Of a DNA stretch of 64,000 nt, positions 21,011 to 34,700 are shown in pieces. Every line of letters begins with the position of its first letter. Positions within the stretch are counted from its first letter, which is position 1. The stretch is from assembly GCA_013397865.1 (NCBI GenBank), contig VZTI01001819.1, positions 248,001-312,000 on the forward strand, in the 5' to 3' direction. The notes beneath the pieces were generated by a model that saw nothing but the letters and a program-made list of their open reading frames with translations, was not told the DNA's origin and did not search any database. The translations under genes and the position numbers were made by a program. The stretch comes from Struthidea cinerea. Lineage: Eukaryota > Chordata > Aves > Passeriformes > Corcoracidae.

Positions 21011-24000
21011 AGGTGCCTTTCTCTGCCTGGCAGCCCGCTGAGCATCACCAGCATTGAGAGGTTAGCACCTGTTAGACGCCTGCTCAGCAAGAATGATAGT
21101 AAAAAAGAAGTATCAGTGGTGCCATAGCCTGTACATGTACCTATAATTGTCCAGTTTCATTAAAGACGGCAAATTATTAAATGGATGTCACGATGTTCTG
21201 CTACATGTTTCTCTTCATACTTGTGACAATTGATGCTGTCATCCCAGTGACTCAGGCTGAATTTCCCGAGGTCGCTGAGACTACCCCGGGAGGCTTCCTC
21301 GGCTATGTGACAGTCCCGCACCCGCGGTGTACTTTGTCTTCAACAGGAGTGACTGGCAGAGACTCTGAATTTTCCCAGGGAAAAGCTCAGTCCCACAGCA
21401 GACCAGGTGATTCCTCAAAAAGGCGACCAAAAAAGATAAATAAAATAAAGCCACAACTTCTCTCACATGGAAGATTGGCCTAGAACAGCTGAAATCCTAA
21501 ACCGAGTCTCCTTATGATGAGAGACCAGAGCTGGAAAATCTGTATCGGCAGTCTGACACGTTCTTGGTTTCCAGATGCGGGGAGGGAAGTGCTGCCATTC
21601 CCTGTGGAAAACTGGGTCCTGACACCATAGCGAGAGAACTGCGCAGCAGGGGTTTTGTGCATTTGCTTTTAATTGCCAATGTCATACCAGTGTCTGCAGC
21701 AGATCCGTGAGTTCTGTGAAAAGATCTGTTCGTATGCCCCTTCAGTAGTTTGCATACAGGCAGCCAGTGACACCTGTTTGTTGGGAAAGTCTGGAGACAA
21801 AACCTACCTCTTGTGCCTTCTTTTAATGCGCTGGGTGTGAGGCACCTTCGCTCTGAGCTCCTCTGCAGACAGCCCAAAGGGACAGCAGGGCTCGGTGCCT
21901 ACACACCCGAACACTACCTGCGTCCCACTGAGGTGCGGCACAGGCGAAGCACACCTGCCACTTCCCTACCAGCAGCCTCAGGAGGACCAGCAGAACCAGG
22001 CTCAGCAGTAAATGCAGGACAAGACATTTCAGCCAAAATACTGATTTCATACAGCAAGCACGATCGAGTGACAGAGGTCCTAATGACATGCTCTGGCAAA
22101 TTGGTCTTGTAGACAGGAGGGTTGATTTCTGCACTAAAAGGAGAGTAAATTTGTTGCAAAGCTTTGGGATATGGTTAGAGCCATTTACTAATACTGAGGA
22201 GGGAAAAAGGACCACAGGGCCTGAGAGATGTGAAGTAAAAAATCTGGAGGACTTCTCACTTGGAAAGTACTTCCTCGCTGATGGTGGATGTTAATTTATC
22301 AAACCCTGTTCCCTAGCAGGTGCCGGAGCTGTCCTGGGAAACCTGTAAAGGATGATAAAGCTGATCAAGTAAAAGCTGGGAAGAAGTTGGAAGAAGTTGC
22401 TCTCTCAAGCAACATGATGGGACTTGTGTACCAAGGGCATATGTTTTAGCTTTCCCCAAATTTGTTCTTTCCCATAACTATCTATATAATTCCTTTAGGT
22501 TGTCACATCTCGAGGGAGGAGATTTTTTTACTTACATATGAAGAACTGACAGTAATGTCAAAAGCAAGATCACAGGCTGTCGTCTTTCTTGAGGACTTTC
22601 TTTGCTGCCTTTCTTGCCTTCTCAAAGCAATATCTCATTTTTCAGTTACTGGCAGTCATAGCCATGTTGAAATAGTTCAGTGTTACTTTCTGAATCTACT
22701 ACTGATACTACCATGCTTAGTAACATGCTTAGTAACCATGCTTAGTAACAACTTTTTTATAGGCTATTCATTATGATCAGGTATTTCAAAATAGTTCTTC
22801 CTGTAGTGAGGCTCATCTTCCACATTATGTCATATTCAGTTCTCCCTTTTACTGACATTCTATCTGGATGCTACAGCATGCCCTGTCCAAAGCTAAATTT
22901 CCTATCTACACCGTCTCAGTTTTGGAAGACTTTCTCAGCATCTTCAGAATGTCATGGCTGGAAGAGCAAAGAGCACGTCCTGGCTGGGATCTCTGCCTGC
23001 AGTGTGGATGATCCACTCGCTCCTTGTAGCTAAAAGCCTCTCCATACTGATTTGATAGTGCTTGCCTGAAGTCAAGAACTGAATCTTTTTTCACTTTACA
23101 ATATATGTGGGTTTTTTGCCTCCATGTCTGCATTTATACATCCACCACCATGTGGGGGATGCCTTTTACTTTGAAAACAAGTGGTTGCATCCCTGCTGTG
23201 AATTGATAATTATTTTGGTGCACACTACTCCCAAAACATGTGAATAAATGTTGGCTTCAGAAGGTAATTTTGACCATACTCCTGCTTCAAATGCACCCAT
23301 GCCCAGCTCCCAGGAACCCGTTAGACATGTACTAGTTAGTTCGGGTGAAACTTCTCCCAGGTATCATAGTAATAATTAAATGTGGTAACAAATCAGTAGC
23401 TCCTCTGTTTTATTTCCAAATACACAGATACCTGAGGACAGTTAAAAATGTCTTTAGTTTTAACACTTTTGTTTTCATTATTTCCCAAATCAAAGTGTCA
23501 TGATCCCAAGTCCTTTTCCTGCTCCTTGTGCTTCCAGAGGCAGACTAGCCCCCTCTCAGTGGTGTAAGAGCGCACAAAAGATAGGCTTAGGAGATGAGTA
23601 TGGGGGACACAAGGCCAACCAGTGACACCTTCAGTGAGAGGGGAGCCTGCTGTTTTTGCAGAGACTGTGCAGGACAACTACAGTAGGATTTTATGTGTAT
23701 GTGGGGAGAATACAGAATATGGCCAACCTGTGCTTCCATTGCCATTGACAGTGAGTTGAGTAATGTAAGTTGAGAAAACAGTTTCAAACCTATTATCAAA
23801 TTCATCCATCCATTGCAGACAACTGTTTGTCCTGTAAACATTTGCCTTGGACATGTAGTGGTAGAAAAGTCCACAATAAGCCACCCTGAATCCTGCCTTT
23901 TGCAGGACTGGTAACAGAGGGGATTTTTCTCTCTGCAGGAGACATGGCATCATGGGGCCAAGTTATCTGTGGCAGAAGAAAAGGGATGGAGTTTGGAAGA

Positions 24001-27000
24001 AATCCTGCCTGATGAGGCTATCCTCTGATCATTTTATAGCTATTTGTCATCCTCTAAGCATATGAAGGAACTCAAATTACTGCCTAAGGTTATTTTCATT
24101 CATTTTTTAGTTCCAGAGTACCAAACACTTGTAGTCGTATAACATTTAGTGTATGTTGCACTAAATCATATTATCATAAATAAAACCTGAACTGGTAATC
24201 TTCCTAATAGAGGATAAAAAATCTATTGCTCATTTAAAAGCCAAGACCTCACTGACTTCTCAGAAAGTTTTAGCCCTCTGCTCCCAAAGTTTTAGAAAAG
24301 CTTGCACGTTTACAGATGTTGATTCATACATGTATGCACAACTTGTGTTGACCTGTCACGTAATCCTGTATTTTTGAGTGATGTGCTTCTTGAATTCTCT
24401 TTTTAAACTGAAATTTACACCTTCTCCACCTACTAATCTGCAATCTGTGTTCAGATCTAGGGGAGCTTTACTATTAATTGTGAGAACTTTGGTTCAAGTC
24501 TGTGGGAGGCTTGTAGAATGACTTAGCCATCGCAACAGAGGCTTACTGCATGCCTGCCTCAAGGAATGCTGTGGCAATACCAAATGTGTAATCTTGATTT
24601 TTTTCAATGCTTTACACATACTCTCAAAGTTCTTCTGATTCTTGTCCAACAACTACTTATGCAGTATTCCTAGATGCAAACCACAATTGTTAAAATGAGG
24701 ACTTTGAACATGCTTGTTTAAGGCCTTTTTGCTCTCAGCTAGTAGGAAGTATACTTGACTTCTTTTAGATAACCTGTATTGCAAGGCTTTCATGTGTGCC
24801 ATGGATTCAGAACGTCTTTACATTGCATAACATATTCATCTACCCAGACAGCTATGCTTTCCTCATTACTGGGAGATCAGCACTAGTTTCTACAAACTCT
24901 TTTTGTAGAGGGGATGGGAAGATCTTTGCAATCCATCTCTTTATCTTGAAGGATGAAAACTGAAACTTTAGGAAAAAAAAAAAAAAAAAAAAACAAAACC
25001 CAACAACAAAAAAAAACCACCCCGCACAATAACCAACCACCCTTTGCCTTCCTTCTCTGTGAAATACTGCATGGTGTGAGCTGTTTAACTCATCTGTGAG
25101 AGAGGTAATTGCTCTGAATTTCCATTTAAAGTCTCCAAGCAATACCTGTGCCATAACAAACAAAATGTTCGTTTCACCTTATGACTCCAAAGATTCTCCT
25201 TCAGTCTGGCTTCTGACTGGGCTCCAAAGCTCAAGCTACATCAATTACACAGGAGAAGGGTATTTGTTTGTACTTATAGTCAGTTTTAAATAAATTAATC
25301 AACTCCTTGTGCTTCAGAACCGATGGTGAAAATAGTTGCCTTGAAACACTTCATATTCTCAAAATTTTAAACAATTCAGATTTGCTGAGCATCCACACTT
25401 TGAGCTACCAGTTGTGGGGAAGATCACAGCAATGAAACTGTCTGTTTCTGCCTGCTTGAATCTTTCCAGATAATGGAAGTAATACAGGAAAACTGGAGAT
25501 TCTTTACTTGGTCCCTCTCAAGGTTATCCCCCATTTCTGTTTGTAAACATTCCATAAAAATGCTGGAGGTATATAACCACTCTTGAGTAATAACACTGAG
25601 TAGTGTTGGATATCTCAGTTTCACTCGAAAAGCTCTGTTACATGTCAACATAGTTCAGGATATTACTCATTCCTATGCTGACCCTGTGACATCTGGCCAT
25701 TCCTTGTCCAGTGCTTAATTGGACCTCACCAAGTACAGCCTTTGGGCAATTATTCCTTAACTATTTCTTCTCATTCTTTTAATTCCATTTAAGGCAAGAT
25801 ACCCTATCATTTTTTTTTCTAATCCTAATTTATTTCTATTTTGATACATGACACTCTCAAGGTCTCCCCTGCTTGGTCCAAATGTTTGTCTCCTGAATTT
25901 ATCTAAATCTGGAATTCTCTCTTCTGATGGCTTTACAGTTAATCTGAAATTAATAAGTCATTGCAGCTTCACCTCTTCATTGTCTCCTTAAATTCACACC
26001 TCACTCCACAGACTTCTTAGTCTCTTTCCATTTTGCAAGCTTCTCTTTATATTCCATGCACCAAAAATATGTGTTTTGAGTCATTGCTTAAATATATTTA
26101 ATCTTTTTTTTTCCTCTCTCTTTTCATTACCTCTGTCTAGTCAATGCCTCTTTATGGTCCTCTCTGAGGATCTTCACCTTCTACTGCCCAGTATCACTGG
26201 TGGCACTAACGCCTTTTTTTACCCCATAGGAATAGTAAGTAAGAATAATACCGACTGTATCCAGTCCTGGACATAAGTTCCTCAGTTGCTTCAGGTAAGT
26301 AGCATGAGGTGATGGTAAGATCTTGGGTTTGCAGTTGAACCTTTTTATTCCTCCCTCACCAAACAACATGTCTTAACAATGTTTGCTGGAACAAGTTATT
26401 CTGCCTTACTATTTAGGCTCTTGCATCACAGCTGGAGTCATAAAGGTTAGTGTTAACTGGTGTTTCAGGTTGATCCAGAATGTCTAGTCCTTCCTTCCCA
26501 TTTCTCACACAGTTACCTCCAGTGCCTCTTCACGAATCAAAGGAAAATACTGTATCTGTCTCCTGGAATACATGCTTATCATTCTGGGGTTTTATTTAGC
26601 TTCAGGTAGTCTCACCTGAATAGAAACTAGGGGCTTTACCAGCAGGTAAAATGAACTTTGTCAAATTAGAGCAGCCAGTGGCTGGCTTACCAGTGGGTCT
26701 CTAGCAAGGGTTTGATCCCAGGTATCGATTCAGACCATCTTTCAGTTCTATCTGTAGACAGCCACAAACAGTGACTGCAAAAATTATCCAAGGTGAAGTT
26801 AAGGACCATACAATTGCTGTGTGGCAACAGTGGGCAGAAATGAGGAACATTTCTGTGGCCTCAGTCAGTAATCTGACAAGTTTACTTTTGGGGATTTCAG
26901 CAAAATGACAGCAAATACATCATAGTTAAGAAGATTCTCAGCAGCTTAAATGGCTTCGTGGAATAAGCAGCCCATAAGAAGTAAAGAAGATGGAAGGTGA

Positions 27001-29517
27001 CGAATTATTTTCTTGTTTTCAGCCTGATCCAAGTGGAACCATTCCGTTATTTCACAAATTGCAGTACTGTGCAACAATTACAAGAGTATTAAGCAACAAT
27101 TAATATTAGAAATGAAAAGGAAAATTATTTTTGCTACAACATTTTTCTAGGAATAGTTGGAAGAAATGGATGTTTAAAACAAGCTCCTCTTATGGCAGGT
27201 TACCTTAGACCTGCAAAAGATGGATTTTTTTTTTAAATTTAGTCTATTTAAATTTGTTTAAAATAAGAAGATTCTTACCATTTACTTCATGAATTTATAA
27301 AAATAAATTCTATGCATATTAATACTAGTAAGCAGGAGTTACATTGTCTCTTTTAATCCTTAATACAGATTTTCATTTGACTAAGGCTGTGGTGCTGCAA
27401 AATCTTCCTAATACCTCCTTTCTCCTCAAAGCTAGCTTTATATGCAATGATCAGGAGTCAAGTATTTGATGTCTGCCACAAATCTGCCAGTGTTGAATGA
27501 GCCTAGAGCTTTCATCAGTTTGCTATTTAATGCACTGGTGTGGTGTGCTGAAACAGAAGGCATCATCCAGCACATCACCACTGAACTGATTTATACCAAT
27601 TCATGGTCAGGCCCTGTGTGGGCTTTTCCCATTTCTTTGTATTCCATTCTTCCTGAATTTTCACTTTTAGTAAAAAGTAAACTGGCCTTTTCACTATTTT
27701 GCTAGACTCTTGCATACTATATTAGGTTCACCACATAGTTTAATGTGAAAGTTAAGACTTAAGGCCTTTCATTCACAAGTCTGTAGAGCGAAAAGAATAT
27801 ATTTCAAGGATGAGAAGGCAAATGTGTCAGAGAATTCCCTGCCAAGTTATTCTCTCCTATTTCTTGCAAGCTTAATCAAAACCCCACTGAAATAAACCAC
27901 AGCAGGTTATGGATATAACCCATTATAGTAGCCTTTAGAGTGTTTTAAGGAGGTTTAAAGGAAAACACACAACTAACAAATTATAGAATTTTAAAGAAAT
28001 AAGGTTTCATGTAATCCTTAAATCCTTAAAGCCTTTGCACATCAGCTCACAGGAGATTTTTATAGTATGTTTTGAACCAATTGACTGGTTTCATCCAAAG
28101 TAAATATGATCAGAAAAGTTTCATAGAAATCAGTAGAAAGGAACACTCAGTACCTCATGAAAAGAAAGGCTGCACCAAAAAACAGGGGTTCTCTGTCCTG
28201 TTTGGCTACAGGTCCATCAATTACCAGAGGTAGCCCAAACTCCAAATCACCAGATTCATGCACAGGGACAGCTCATTCTGCAAATCGCTAAGGACAGCAG
28301 AAGACCAGTGGGAATAACATGTTATGGGAGAAATTTCTGATGGAAAAATCACAGGAAACAAGTTCCTTTTGCCTTGTTTCTCTCAAAACAGTTTGATTCT
28401 GCGATTCATAATGGCCACTCAGGAGCACGAACAAGCTTTTCAATGTTTTTTCTCAGAAAAGTTGACACCCAACTTTATCAATATTTCAGTGGGATTCCTC
28501 ACAGTGAAAAGCACAAGTAAATCTTTGTGGACAGAGGTTGTAATCTATGTGTAAATATTTCATCATTTTCAAAGGATAATGCTGTGGCGTGGCCCCACTG
28601 GTGACCAGCGGGCTGTGGAAGGAGCCAGCTTTTAGTGGTCTGAAGGCTAAGCTGGGCTCCAGTTATATACCCACCCTCCTTCCTTTGGAAATGGTGATGC
28701 TACAGCACAATGCTTAATCTGTTCACTGCATGTGTGCAGTGTGTTGGAGATGAGTGTTCGTTACTGTTCCTTCCTTTCATTTCAGAAGGCTTAGGCATTT
28801 GAAAATACAGCACAAGGAAAATTAGAATGTATTCTGCGTAAGTTTACAGCTTCACGCGGATAGACTCCTAAATAAAGCAGCCCTCGGTGTAATGATTAGC
28901 TTCTTACTAGATACTATCTTGTCACTTCCACAGAACTTGACAACTTCCCTAAATGTGAAGTCAGCTGGTTTTCTTGTTCTTGAAAAAAGAATCCTCATTC
29001 TATGACTATTAAACTGATTCTTAGCCTTATGTCTTCCAATACATCATTTTACAATTATGTTAATAAAGGAAAAGCCCCATTGAGAGTTATAGTAAAGGTC
29101 TTCACTGTAAGCAGAGTACTTTTTGTTCTATAAAGGTGGTCGTCTGGACTGAACTTTGTACTGAAGTTGCTGTATTTGTGAGTTGACAGAAAAGTGGTAC
29201 CTGCTTACACAAGCTATAGAAAACAATGGCCCTAGTTTTTTGCCAGTTACTTGGAAGAGAAGACCAAAACTCCCATGCATCAGGCACATCTTATACATAA
29301 GCATTCCAAATGAAATTAATGAAAAAAAGAGAACAAACTGAAGGCAAAAGAAGCCAGTTAATGAGTCAACACCTTTGTTAAAAGGAGACAGTTTTTACAG
29401 TGTCAAAAGTGCAGGATCTCTGCTGTTCCAGCACCTCCAAGGGATAGGCTATTAACAGAAACTAGATTTAAGCTGCCAAGTAATTCTATTTCTGATTTGG
29501 TCTTAAGGTAATTAAAG
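21011..29517. other. Non-coding DNA upstream of CLN8
   Basis: No coding exon or intact repeat is recognised. A 100-codon frame at 21181-21483 (plus) begins with a hydrophobic stretch, but I see no homologue. A triple CATGCTTAGTAA repeat lies at 22712-22748. An A-rich tract lies at 24971-25016. Confidence 0.45.
22712..22748. repeat. Three tandem copies of a 12-bp unit
   Basis: CATGCTTAGTAA occurs at 22712-22723, 22724-22735 and 22737-22748, with one extra C before the third copy. It is a small local duplication with no evident function. Confidence 0.9.
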
Positions 29518-29657
29518 GTTTCCTTATTAGCTCAATTGGTTAGAACATGGTGCTAATAACACCAAGGTCGTGGCTTCGATCCCTGTAGGAGCCTTTCACT
29601 TGAGAATTGGACTCAATGATCCTTGTGAGTCCTGTCCAACTCAGAATATTCTGTGAA
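29518..29657 (+). mobile_element. tRNA-Ile-derived SINE with CR1-type tail (TguSINE1-like)
   Basis: The head (about 29518-29593) matches tRNA-Ile(AAU): A box TAGCTCAATTGG at 29528-29539, anticodon loop CTAATAA, and B box GGCTTCGATCC at 29572-29582 with one change from the consensus. It is not a working tRNA gene: the two acceptor-stem halves no longer pair, and the sequence runs directly into 'ttggactcaatgatcc' and 'gtccaactcagaatattctgtg', the CR1 3' end. This composite structure is that of TguSINE1, a songbird SINE mobilised by CR1 enzymes. It is the best single clue to the host group. Confidence 0.88.
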
Positions 29658-31380
29658 ATAAAATTTCCCTCAGGGAATGTTTTTCACAGAAAGGGGTGAA
29701 ATAGCTGCGCAGAATGAAACCTCCCTTAAGGTCTTTTAGCAGGAGTAGCTCACTTTTCTTTATAAAATTAAATCTGAATTTACCTACACTAAAAGAAATC
29801 AAACTGACAACCAAGCAGAGAGCAGGTGTACTCATGAAATCATTGTAGGAGAGTTTACTGAACATTTAGCCCTTCAGCACATAGAAAAGGACTCTACACT
29901 GACAAGGCAGTAGATTTCCATTTGCTAAGGTTAAAGTTTCATTCTGCTGAAGTGACTGCATTTAAAACTGCATGCCAAAAGAATCAGATTAATCATTACC
30001 ACTGCTGAAGAGAATAAACAAAAAAAAAATACTGAGTACTTCAGAATGACAGGTTTCTGAGGAAATTTGATCATCAAAACCATATTGAAACAGCAATAAG
30101 TAATAAAATACCAACTTTGCCTGAAGCTCAAACATAAGGATCCAGATACACATTTATTTTACCCCATTTGATTAGTTATGTATTCCCCAGTCTCCACTTT
30201 GCATTCAATACAGAGCTGGAACTGGTAGTTGGAAGCAGCATGAAAGAATTGGCAATAGCAACAAATTGCATAAATTCGATCTGTTAAATTAAGTTTTTGT
30301 GACTTGAGTTATTGTGACTTATAAACCCGTTATCTATTGCAGAAGGTAACTTTTTCAAGAAGTGACCTGAAGAATGAAAATGAGAAAATACCTCCAACTT
30401 CTTCCAAAGTAGCAGTCAGGAATAAGTTCAAGTACTAATTGGTACTCCTGCATAACAGAATTCACAATATGATCACAGCCACTGTCTTTAGGAGTGAGTG
30501 GGAAGTGAATAAGAACAAAGAAGGGAGCTTTTCGAGGGCTCAGTGGGCAAATTAAAATCCAGCATTAAGGGGGAGGTATGCATATGAGATTGGGATAAGT
30601 AGAAGCTGCCAGAGGAAAATCCTACTTTCTATTGTGCTCCTTATTTTAGACAGATGAGAAATCAAGCAAAACTAAGGCTGTTTCACATGTTCACTGCAAG
30701 ATCTGGCTGTGCTAGCAGAAGCTGTTGTCTTCAGCTGACCATCTCTCCCTCACCCTTCACGTTGCAGCTTACTGTCCCTTCTAATCTGCCCCTGAGCTGC
30801 TTATACTCCTGTCAAGGCAAGCTGAGCTACCTTGAACAGTAACCCTTTTCTGACCTGTCGCAGAAAGCTCCAGCTAGGTAAGGAACAATTCTGCAAATAG
30901 CTTAGCTAACAGCTGGGATGGAACAAGAGTGTCTGGCAGGAGACCTGTAATGTCCTTTTAGCTGACACAGCCTGGAGCTGGAGAAAGAGTGTCCATTGTC
31001 TGGTTCTTCAAAGCTGGTGGTGACTTCCATGACTACCATTTGGCACAATTTCATATGCAAAAGATTCATAAAGCACCAGCTCTTAATTGTAGAAAAAGTG
31101 ATGTAAGGGCTTTACAAAAGAGAAACGCATAACCAAATCCGTACACCACAGACCTAAGGTTAGGCCAAAGTGTTATATGGCTATAACTGGCAAAAGAAAT
31201 AAAAAAATAACATTACACCACATTCAAAATAGTGTATAATTTGGCTAAAACTAGCAGCAAGTTGTAACAGCCTGAATATACAGTTCTTACTGCCTATATG
31301 TGTCAGATGCAAGGCCAGTAGGTGTTAGCAAATATCTAATGAAAGAGAAATGACAAACTGTAATAAAAGGGTTAGGTGAA
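29658..31380. other. Non-coding DNA, nothing recognised
   Basis: AT-rich sequence between the SINE and the next CR1. No exon, RNA gene or repeat was recognised on either strand. Confidence 0.45.
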
Positions 31381-31776
31381 ATCACAGAATCAAATAATGT
31401 TGGAAACAACCTTAAAGATCATCTAGTTCCAACTTCCCTACCATGGGCAGGGTCACCCTTTGCTAAACCAAGCTGTTCAGAGTCTTATCTAACCTGGCCT
31501 TGGAACACTTTCAGCGATAGGACATCCACAGCTTCCCAGAACAACCTGTTCCAGTGCCTCACCACCCTCTCAATAAAGAATTTCTCCCTGTTATCTAATC
31601 TAAACCTACCCTCCTTCATCTTAAGCCCATTCCCCCTTGTCCTATCACTACATGCCCTTGTAAAAAGTCCCTGTCCAGCTTTCTTGCAAGCTCCCTTTAG
31701 GTACTGGAAGGCTGCAATTAGGTCACAACCCTCTTCCCCCATCTTCTCTTCTTCAGCTTTTATGCTGCTTGTTCCA
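31381..31776 (-). mobile_element. CR1 LINE 3' fragment, antisense, keeping the ORF2 C-terminus
   Basis: A 5'-truncated CR1 of about 395 bp. On the minus strand a frame of 85 codons (31742-31485) is still open and reads as the C-terminal end of CR1 ORF2 (YLKGAC, then RTRGNGLKMKEGRFRLD, then ERVVRHWNRL). The 3' end at 31381 begins 'atcacagaatc' in plus orientation, the usual CR1 terminus. Without the catalytic part it cannot move. Confidence 0.92.
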
Positions 31777-34700
31777 TCATCATCAATCCAGATGAAAGAC
31801 CAGTCACTGTGCTGGTCTGGGTGACATGCTGAAATGCACCTTCAAGTTAGAGCACACTGCATGACAGTACCCAGTGCTTGCAAGCCCCCCAGAGAGCAGA
31901 TTATTGTCATTTGACACATCGTCCCGGGGTGGTAAATGAATCACTACCAGCCAAATAAAAAGGCAGAGCTATGATTAGGGTTTGGAATTGCCTGACTGGT
32001 AGCTTAATGAGAAGCACACTTAGATGTCTGTTTCCTTGAAAAATGACCATTGTTCCCAGGCTGCCCTGCAATGCATTTTAAAAGATGCAACTGTCAGGGG
32101 ACATCTCTCAGCAGGGTATAGTTACAACCTCAAATAATGTCACCTTCTCTGTAATCCCTTTGGACAACAGTGCTGGTTAAAATGTCCCTATGTGGTCCAG
32201 TGTGGCCTTTTTGAAGGCCGGCTGACAAAGCTGGCAACATGACCTAGAGGCCAGGATGTGCCCCACTGGTCTATTTTAGAGCTGTTGCTGGCTATGGGAG
32301 GAAGGAAGTACCTCCTGCAAAGGATATTCTAATGCTGTGATTAGAAGAAATGAATCAAGACATAAGGATTAACCCACCCAACCAAGCTATGACATTGTAA
32401 TTTTCATTGGATAAATTAAAGAACTCAGTGATTAATAAAGGCTTTAAAATTATTTACTTCAGTCCTCGGAGTAACATAGGTCACTGGACATCCATTATTT
32501 AATTTGCTTCAAGTCCAATAGATGTTACTGAATTAAAGCATGTCTACCAATTAAAAAAAAACAATGTTGATTTAATTCTTTTTAGTGATGGACAATCCGT
32601 GATAGATTATTTCAAGAGTTAATATGTACACAGAAAACTAATGAGAGCATTATTTATGATCTGAATTAGTTTAGCTTCATCTTCCAGCCACTGAATCTCA
32701 TTATACCTTCAACAGCTAGATTCGGCATTTATAAATTGTGATCAAGGGGCCTTTAATCTTGAATCATTTAAATAGAACAAGCTTCTGGGATGATTAAGCA
32801 ATCTATAAAAAGTTTTGTTGTTTTAATCTATAACTTTTTTGAATCTTTATCTGTTTGGATGCAGTATTCTAGTAGTTGTTTTACTAGCAACCTATAGGAA
32901 AATACTATAAAAATATTACATCTCTTTTCTAACCCTGTGTTTGTACACAAAGATTACCAGAATGATCTTCAAATTTCTTTCTACATTTCTTTTTCCTGAA
33001 CAGTGTTGTGGAGGTGGTGCCTGAAGTCAGTCTTACTTTAGACTAGGGTAGGTGTGTACCCTTTCCTGTGATCAAACTGTTGATCTCCCACTAGCTCAGT
33101 GTGACTGCTCCTATATCCAGCTGGCATTTCCATTGGACTCATAGGTAGGTGTTAAGCCTCTTCACAGAAACACAGTTTTTAACTGAGATGCTGTAGCTGA
33201 GAAGTAATAGATTTTTAAACAATTCGTCAACTGTAATTTACTTTGTTAGTTCTGCTCAGTCTGTTTCTGAAGGACAAGACAGTGAACTTAAAACATTATT
33301 GAAGGACCTTTGGTCTTACTTATCTACATGCATATAGGCTGTAGAATGTAAGCATTTTTTTAAAAAGAGTTTTTATACATGCACATATTTTTAAATAAAG
33401 TTATTCAACTGCAGTTGTTAATACTTTTGTACTGTCAACACTTTTGGCCAAGAAAACATGGCATAGCTATTCTATCGAAAATGAGAGTTGTTTTAAAAAA
33501 CTTTCTCTTGTAACATATTAACGGAAAATGTTTGGGGTTTTTTTTCAGAAAAGGAGCTCATAGAAAGATGTTAGATTAACGAAGCTGAAGGAACAACAAA
33601 AATAAGTGTGATGTGATGTTGCCAGATCCATATCAAAACATCTGAGCAGGGATGATATATGAGCAGCAAGGGAGGGCTGAAAAAATGTGAGGCAGACTAC
33701 TGGTCCAAGTTCAGTATGAATCTTGTTCAGAAGGCTCTAGGCAGGAATGGAGGGACATTTAGACAAAAATCACAACTAAATTGACAGGCGATCAGGTGGG
33801 TCATGAGGGTCTTCAGCTGACCAACATCAGGCTCCCATAGACTCACATGGATGTCAGCCTTCTACAGTGCAGCAGCCTCTCCACAGAAAACATTAATCCT
33901 GGAGTAAATCAGTTTTAGCTGTGGCTGAAAAGTGATTTCTCAACAGAAAGGACAGCTAATCTGCTACTGCAAACACATCTTAATGTGTCCCTTTGCACTG
34001 TCAGCAGCTGTTTGCCCAGGAAGAAGGCGTTGGGAGTGTACTTGTGTGTGCATGGGGAGGGCACTGACAATGATCAGTGTCATCAGGCTTGTCTAATAAA
34101 TACTCCTGTCATGTCTACTCCCGTCTTCCATTTTGCAACACCCTCAGGCTCAATTCTCAAATCCCTCTCACCTCACTTCAGTGCCCATCTCCCCTCACTC
34201 CTACTATTGCAAAGTAAGACATCCTCAACCTCTTTTCTTTTCCCTACCAAGATGATCATCCAGTCTGTACCTCTTTCTCTTCCCCATTCCCAAATCTCTC
34301 TTCTGCCAAACTACCAAACTTTTCTCTTACAAGGCCAAATTCATGGGATCCATCTCTCAGCATCATTATGCCTCAGTATTTTAATCCTTCCAGCTGATAT
34401 TCCTTTCCTATGGTTTGGCTTGTTCACACTTGACAGATCATGTTTCTGTAAGACTACTTTAAAAGATGGAGAGAGAGAGAGTGAGTTAGAGATTGACTTC
34501 TCAGAGACCATGACAGCTCAGTTAGTAGCATGTTTGTTTTTCTGCTGACAGGATAACAGCTTGAGATGGTTTGAAAGGAATCCTTTTCAGTTAAATATTG
34601 TGTGTCCTAAAATTAATGCGTAAAGTATCTCTTTCTTCACACAAAGAACAAAATTTAAGCTAGACAACAAGGGAGGCCTTACTTACTTCTTTCTTAGTGT

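Noticed and set aside
20360..21127. 255-codon plus-strand frame over the CLN8 CpG island
   Set aside because: Pro/Arg/Ala-rich low-complexity product without a family, explained by absence of AT-rich stop codons in a CpG island.
29518..29593. Functional tRNA-Ile gene
   Set aside because: A and B boxes and anticodon loop are present, but the acceptor stem does not pair and a CR1 tail follows directly. It is a SINE head.
33985..34548. 187-codon plus-strand frame
   Set aside because: It has no domain, is rich in Ser and Leu, and has no splice or promoter context. A frame of this size is expected occasionally by chance in 64 kb.
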